Assembly (NCBI GenBank): GCA_023380675.1
Contig: JAMCRS010000395.1
Location: 1-8,542, forward strand
DNA from: Chloroflexota bacterium
GTDB lineage: Bacteria > Chloroflexota > Anaerolineae > UBA4142
Length of the DNA stretch: 8,542 bases
Direction: 5' to 3'
How positions within the stretch are numbered: position 1 is the stretch's first letter; every line of letters begins with the position of its first letter. The position numbers were made by a program, and so were the translations under genes. Under the pieces are notes generated by a model. The model was not told where the DNA came from, made no database searches, and saw nothing but the letters and a program-made list of their open reading frames with translations. Shown piece by piece: positions 5,708 through 8,542 of the stretch.

Positions 5708-7225
5708 TTGAAACGCTATTTCCTGATGGCGATCGTTTTCCTGAGCGGCACGGCCGTGATGGGGATAGAAATGGCCGCGTCGCGGCTGCTGCGTCCTTTC
5801 TTCGGCGATTCGATCCTGATCTGGGCGAACGTCATCGGTCTGATCCTCGTCTATCTTACGGTTGGTTATTACGTCGGAGGTCGATGGGCTGATCGGGACC
5901 CGCGACCGGGCACGCTGTACCGCATCGTCGCCTGGGCCGGTTTTGCGGTCGGCGTCCTCCCGTTTGTCGCGGGGCCATTTCTGAGCCTCGCGATCCCGGC
6001 ATTGCAGAATTTTAGCGCCGGCCTGGGTCTCTTGTCGTTCGCCGGCACACTCGTCCTCTTCGTCGTGCCGGTGACGCTGTTGGGATGCGTATCCCCCTTC
6101 GCGATCCGTCTGAGCACGCGCGAGGTTTCCACGAGCGGCGCCACCGCCGGCAACCTGTACGCGCTCTCGACTTTTGGCAGCATCCTGGGAGTGTTCGTCA
6201 CCGTATTCGTTCTGTTCGACCTGCTTGGCACGCGCGGGACCTATCTGGCCTATTCGGTTGCGCTTTTGGTGGGGGCGATCGCGGGCATCGCGCTCGAATC
6301 AGAGCGGGGTCGCGCGCTGCGGTACGCGCTGCTCCTGGCGGCCATCGCGGCGCTCGCCGCGGCCGGCTCGAGCGGCGTCGTGAAAGCGGAGCCGGGCCTC
6401 GTGTACGAGAAGGACTCGTTTTACAACTTTATCCAGGTGATCGACGACAGCGGCGGGTGGCGGCTGCTGACGGTTAACGAGGGGCAGGCGTACCAATCGG
6501 CGTACCGGGCCGACAGGGTCCTATCGGGCGGAATCTGGGACCTGTTCCTGATCGCGCCGTATTTCACCAGCCCCGCGCCGCCGAAGAACCTTTTGCTGAT
6601 CGGACTCGCCGCCGGCACCACCGCGCGTGAGTATACAGCCGTCTACGGGCCAATACCGATCGACGGGGTCGAGCTCGATCCAGCCATCATTACCGTCGGT
6701 CAAAAGTATTTCGGGATGACAGAGCCGAACCTGCACGCGATCGCGGACGACGGGCGTTTGTATTTGCAGACCCGAGCGGGGACCTACGACGTCATCGCCG
6801 TAGACGCGTACCGCCAACCGTACATCCCGTTCCACCTGACGACGGTCGAGTTCTTTCGCGATGTGAGCGATCACCTAACCGCACGCGGCGTCGTCGCGGT
6901 GAACGCCGCGCGCACCGGCACCGACTATCGGCTCGTCGACGCGCTCGCGGCGACTCTGCGACAGGTATTCCCGACCGTGTACTTGATCGACCACCCCAAC
7001 AACGCGAATACGTTGATCGTCGGCACCAAGGAAGCGAGCCACCTCGACGGTTTTGTTTCGAACGTCGGGCAGATCGACAATCCATACCTCCGCACGGTGG
7101 CGGCCCAGTCGCTTGCGTCGGTCCGCGTGGCGACGCAAGACTCGCCCGTCTTTACCGACGATCACGCGCCGGTCGAGAACCTGATCGACAGTATTATCGT
7201 GAGGTACGCGTTGGGAGAACAGTAG
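5708..7225 (+). CDS. Membrane-fused spermidine-synthase-like methyltransferase-fold protein
   Basis: This 505-residue protein has an N-terminal membrane part (1 to about 220, roughly seven hydrophobic helices) and a C-terminal Rossmann domain like spermidine synthase. The N-terminal pattern with E21, R26, F32-G33 and the GYYVGGRWADR stretch (53-63) is typical of the 'fused MFS/spermidine synthase' family. The catalytic-type domain shows the cofactor loop LLLIGLAAGT (295-304), the acidic ribose-binding E322 in VELDP, the DDGR pair (347-350), D366 in AVDAY where SpeE has its active-site Asp, and a final TDDHAPVENL (483-492). The glycine loop is GLAAG, less Gly-rich than classic SpeE, and the D-S-T-D-P sequence is replaced by D-A-Y-R-Q-P, so true aminopropyl transfer is doubtful. 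The start is TTG at 5708 with AGGAG 13 bases upstream, a long spacing; the next in-frame ATG at 5726 would remove six residues. It is the first gene after a strong rightward promoter. Confidence 0.88.
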   Translation: MKRYFLMAIVFLSGTAVMGIEMAASRLLRPFFGDSILIWANVIGLILVYLTVGYYVGGRWADRDPRPGTLYRIVAWAGFAVGVLPFVAGPFLSLAIPALQNFSAGLGLLSFAGTLVLFVVPVTLLGCVSPFAIRLSTREVSTSGATAGNLYALSTFGSILGVFVTVFVLFDLLGTRGTYLAYSVALLVGAIAGIALESERGRALRYALLLAAIAALAAAGSSGVVKAEPGLVYEKDSFYNFIQVIDDSGGWRLLTVNEGQAYQSAYRADRVLSGGIWDLFLIAPYFTSPAPPKNLLLIGLAAGTTAREYTAVYGPIPIDGVELDPAIITVGQKYFGMTEPNLHAIADDGRLYLQTRAGTYDVIAVDAYRQPYIPFHLTTVEFFRDVSDHLTARGVVAVNAARTGTDYRLVDALAATLRQVFPTVYLIDHPNNANTLIVGTKEASHLDGFVSNVGQIDNPYLRTVAAQSLASVRVATQDSPVFTDDHAPVENLIDSIIVRYALGEQ

Positions 7226-7247
7226 GCGGAACACGCCAACGTTCGCG

Positions 7248-7262
7248 CCGGCCGCAGGCCGG
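7248..7262 (+). terminator. GC-rich hairpin between the spermidine-synthase-like and Lit-like genes
   Basis: CCGGCC (7248-7253) and GGCCGG (7257-7262) form a perfect 6-bp stem around a GCA loop, 23 bases after the upstream stop and 35 before the next ATG. Only a short AT stretch (ATAATTT) follows, not a real T-run. It may therefore be a weak or partial terminator, or an mRNA-processing hairpin that separates expression of the two genes. Confidence 0.35.
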
Positions 7263-7284
7263 ACGATAATTTCGATCCCTTTCC

Positions 7285-7291
7285 AAAGGAG
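7285..7291 (+). promoter_or_regulatory. Shine-Dalgarno of the TIGR01906 gene
   Basis: AAAGGAG lies five bases before the ATG at 7297. It is the best-spaced ribosome site on the plus strand and fixes this start over later in-frame ATGs. Confidence 0.75.
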
Positions 7292-7296
7292 TCCCG

Positions 7297-7971
7297 ATGC
7301 CTCGCTGGCTCGCGAATGTGCTCATGGCCATTCTGGTGGTCCTCATGCCGCCGTTCATCGTGTTGTCGAACCTCTATCTGTTCCTGACACCCCAGTATCT
7401 CGACTTTGAGTACGGCAAATCGGATTTTCCCAAGGCAGACCGGTTCGACGATCAGGTCCGGCGGTACAACGCCGCGCAATCGATCGAGTACGAGCGCGGC
7501 AATATCAATTTCGAGGCGTTCCAGGGATTGGGAGTCTACAACGAGCGGGAGATCAATCACATGGTGGACGTGCGCGTACTGATCGCGCAGGTCACCGTTT
7601 TCCACGCCATGGACGGCCTGCTGTTGCTCGTCATCCTGGCGACGTTGGCGAGCTCGGCGGTGACTCGCGCGCTGGCGGCGCGCGGACTGTTCGTCGGGGG
7701 CCTGCTGACGATCGCGCTGTTCGGCGCGATCGGCTTTTTTGCCGCTACCGGCTTTGATACGTTCTTCACCGACTTTCACCACGTGTTTTTTTCAGGCGAC
7801 ACGTGGTTGTTCAATTATTCGGACAGCCTGATCCAATTCTATCCCGTGCGGTTCTGGTTCGACACGGCGCTTTACCTCGCCGGTCTCACCATCGTCGAAG
7901 CGCTTATTGCCGGCGCCGTCGGGTGGGTATGGGAGAAAAGGCTGCGTATCCGGGCTGGAGGGAATCCGTGA
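7297..7971 (+). CDS. TIGR01906/DUF1461 integral membrane protein (Lit-like)
   Basis: This encodes a 224-residue protein with four hydrophobic helices near 7-29, 94-117, 130-150 and 190-211. The two long loops between helices 1-2 and 3-4 carry the family's conserved positions: E84 and H88 in NEREINHMVDV, and H161 in TDFHHVFF, followed by W170, S175-D176, YP (182-183) and FWFD (186-189). This matches TIGR01906/DUF1461. The Firmicute lipoprotein intramolecular transacylase Lit belongs to this family as I recall; it moves an acyl chain within a lipoprotein to give the lyso form, and depends on two conserved histidines in extracytoplasmic loops. H88 and H161 are the natural counterparts. Whether this distant member has that activity is unknown, so no symbol is given. 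The ATG has AAAGGAG five bases upstream. The stop overlaps the GTG of the next gene (GTGA), implying translational coupling. Confidence 0.87.
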   Translation: MPRWLANVLMAILVVLMPPFIVLSNLYLFLTPQYLDFEYGKSDFPKADRFDDQVRRYNAAQSIEYERGNINFEAFQGLGVYNEREINHMVDVRVLIAQVTVFHAMDGLLLLVILATLASSAVTRALAARGLFVGGLLTIALFGAIGFFAATGFDTFFTDFHHVFFSGDTWLFNYSDSLIQFYPVRFWFDTALYLAGLTIVEALIAGAVGWVWEKRLRIRAGGNP

Positions 7972-8168
7972 AGTGGATTAGTTACGCGGTCAGTGTCGTG
8001 CTCGTGCTCGGCGGAGGCGTATTTTTTCTTCAGGGGATGCGGGTCCTGCCGAGCCAGGTGATGTACGGAAAGCCGGAATGGGTGGTGATTGGGGCTTTGA
8101 TGGTCGTGGCGGGGGTCGCCGTTGGCACCTACACGTGGCGGCGAGGAGCACGCGGGCGGAACCCGTAA
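7968..8168 (+). CDS. Small two-helix membrane protein, conserved hypothetical
   Basis: This encodes a 66-residue protein starting at GTG 7968, which overlaps the TGA of the preceding gene by GTGA. A strong GGAGG (7957-7961) lies six bases upstream, which decides this start over an in-frame extension back to 7803 that lies inside the previous gene. Two hydrophobic helices (about 4-24 and 38-58) flank a short loop containing FLQGMRVLPSQVMYGKPEW (20-38), and a basic tail (WRRGARGR) predicts a cytoplasmic C-terminus. The LQG...VLP...M-x-G-x-P-x-W pattern resembles small membrane proteins of unknown function I have seen in diverse bacteria. The tight overlap suggests it is made in step with the Lit-like protein and may be its partner; that is inference. 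Confidence 0.8.
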   Translation: MKWISYAVSVVLVLGGGVFFLQGMRVLPSQVMYGKPEWVVIGALMVVAGVAVGTYTWRRGARGRNP

Positions 8169-8227
8169 GGCGAGCGGACATCTTTGACATAGAACCGAAG
8201 GAGGCGTGTCGCGACCCTCGTCGCACG

Positions 8228-8250
8228 GAGACGTGTCACCGACACGTCTC
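8228..8250. repeat. Palindrome, array unit 1
   Basis: GAGACGTGTC, loop ACC, GACACGTCTC: a perfect 10-bp inverted repeat. The same element recurs in each following unit. No T-run follows on either strand, so it is not a standard intrinsic terminator. Confidence 0.9.
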
Positions 8251-8319
8251 TACAGGTACGGGATCGCGTGAGATGCGAGGATTGTCCAATAGGGGACGTG
8301 TCGCGAACCTCGCCGCAAG

Positions 8320-8342
8320 GAGACGTGTCACCGACACGTCTC
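8320..8342. repeat. Palindrome, array unit 2
   Basis: This has the same perfect 10-bp arms and ACC loop as unit 1. Confidence 0.9.
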
Positions 8343-8410
8343 TACAGGTACGGGATCGCGTGCGTCGCGAGGATTGTTGGAAGGGGACGTGTCGCGAACC
8401 TCGTCACAAA

Positions 8411-8433
8411 GAGACATGTCACCGACACGTCTC
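8411..8433. repeat. Palindrome, array unit 3 (one arm changed)
   Basis: The left arm is GAGACATGTC instead of GAGACGTGTC, with the right arm unchanged. A plus-strand RNA would carry one A-C mismatch, while a minus-strand RNA would keep the stem through a G-U pair. Confidence 0.88.
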
Positions 8434-8502
8434 TACAGGTACGGGATCGTTTGCATCGCGTGGATTGTCCAATAGGGGACGTGTCGCGAACCTCGTCGCA
8501 CG

Positions 8503-8525
8503 GAGACGTGTCACCGACACGTCTC
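8503..8525. repeat. Palindrome, array unit 4
   Basis: These are again the perfect 10-bp arms with an ACC loop. The unit is incomplete because the window ends 17 bases later. Confidence 0.9.
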
Positions 8526-8542
8526 TACAGGTACGGGATCGC

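Larger units (their letters stand above)
8205..8542. repeat. Tandem array of 91-92 bp units with an internal palindrome, continuing past the window
   Basis: Four units begin at 8205, 8297, 8388 and 8480 (periods 92, 91, 92). The last is cut by the window edge after 63 bases. Each starts CGTGTCGCGA, then about 14 variable bases, the palindrome, and an invariant downstream block TACAGGTACGGGATCG, then a more variable tail. Units 1 and 3 share GATTGTCCAATAGG at the end, whereas unit 2 has GATTGTTGGAAGG and is one base shorter. No open frame with coding character spans it. Because the segments between palindromes are also conserved, it is not a CRISPR array. From 8169 to 8204 I see only a non-coding leader with no terminator. 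Confidence 0.92.

Noticed and set aside
7803..7967. Upstream extension of the small membrane protein
   Set aside because: It lies inside the Lit-like gene, is Arg-rich with no hydrophobic pattern, and GTG 7968 has a strong GGAGG site.
8184..8230. Promoter (TTGACA at 8184-8189) plus AGGAGG and a 21-codon frame from GTG 8206
   Set aside because: There is no -10 at proper spacing, the ribosome site is one base from the GTG, and the frame runs into the tandem repeat. It is probably chance.
8228..8250. First array palindrome as the terminator of the rightward operon
   Set aside because: The stem is strong but no T-run follows, and identical copies continue downstream. A Rho-independent role is not supported.
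8205..8542. CRISPR array
   Set aside because: The whole 92-bp unit is conserved, so there are no unique spacers. The palindrome is followed by conserved rather than variable sequence, and no cas gene is nearby.

Overview
The window is GC-rich bacterial chromosomal DNA with dense coding and short intergenic gaps. It has standard sigma70-type promoters, good Shine-Dalgarno sites, and GTG/TTG starts beside ATG. No ribosomal or phylogenetic marker is present. The gene set (ABC-2/SpoIIM fusion, membrane-fused spermidine-synthase-like protein, TIGR01906/DUF1461 protein, COG3294-type HD hydrolase) would suit a Chloroflexota-like or other little-studied free-living lineage, but the phylum is an inference from family content only.

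Layout. Two divergent gene groups are read away from a shared promoter region at about 5515-5707. Leftward (minus strand) the order is: a small exported protein with a duplicated domain (5514-4822); an HD phosphohydrolase (4811-3972); after a 125-bp gap, an ABC ATPase (about 3846-2920); an ABC-2 permease fused to a SpoIIM domain (2920-1493); an RNase Z-like metallo-beta-lactamase-fold hydrolase (1491-724); and, after a 122-bp gap, a CDP-alcohol phosphatidyltransferase (601 to beyond the left edge). ATPase, permease and hydrolase are joined by a TGATG overlap and a 1-nt gap, so they are almost certainly co-translated.

Rightward (plus strand) the order is: a membrane-anchored spermidine-synthase-like protein (5708-7225); a four-helix TIGR01906/DUF1461 protein of the family that includes the lipoprotein transacylase Lit (7297-7971); and a 66-residue two-helix protein whose start overlaps that gene's stop (7968-8168). 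From about 8205 to the right edge there is no gene. A tandem array with a 91-92 bp period fills this stretch, and each unit carries a 10-bp perfect or near-perfect palindrome.

Together the genes look envelope-centred: phospholipid head-group transfer, an ABC exporter, an exported or lipid-anchored protein and a possible lipoprotein-modifying enzyme. No phage, IS, CRISPR, tRNA or rRNA was seen. The best candidates for something under-described are the ABC-2/SpoIIM fusion cassette, the Lit-like gene with its overlapping small partner, the duplicated-domain exported protein paired with an HD hydrolase, and the palindromic tandem array.
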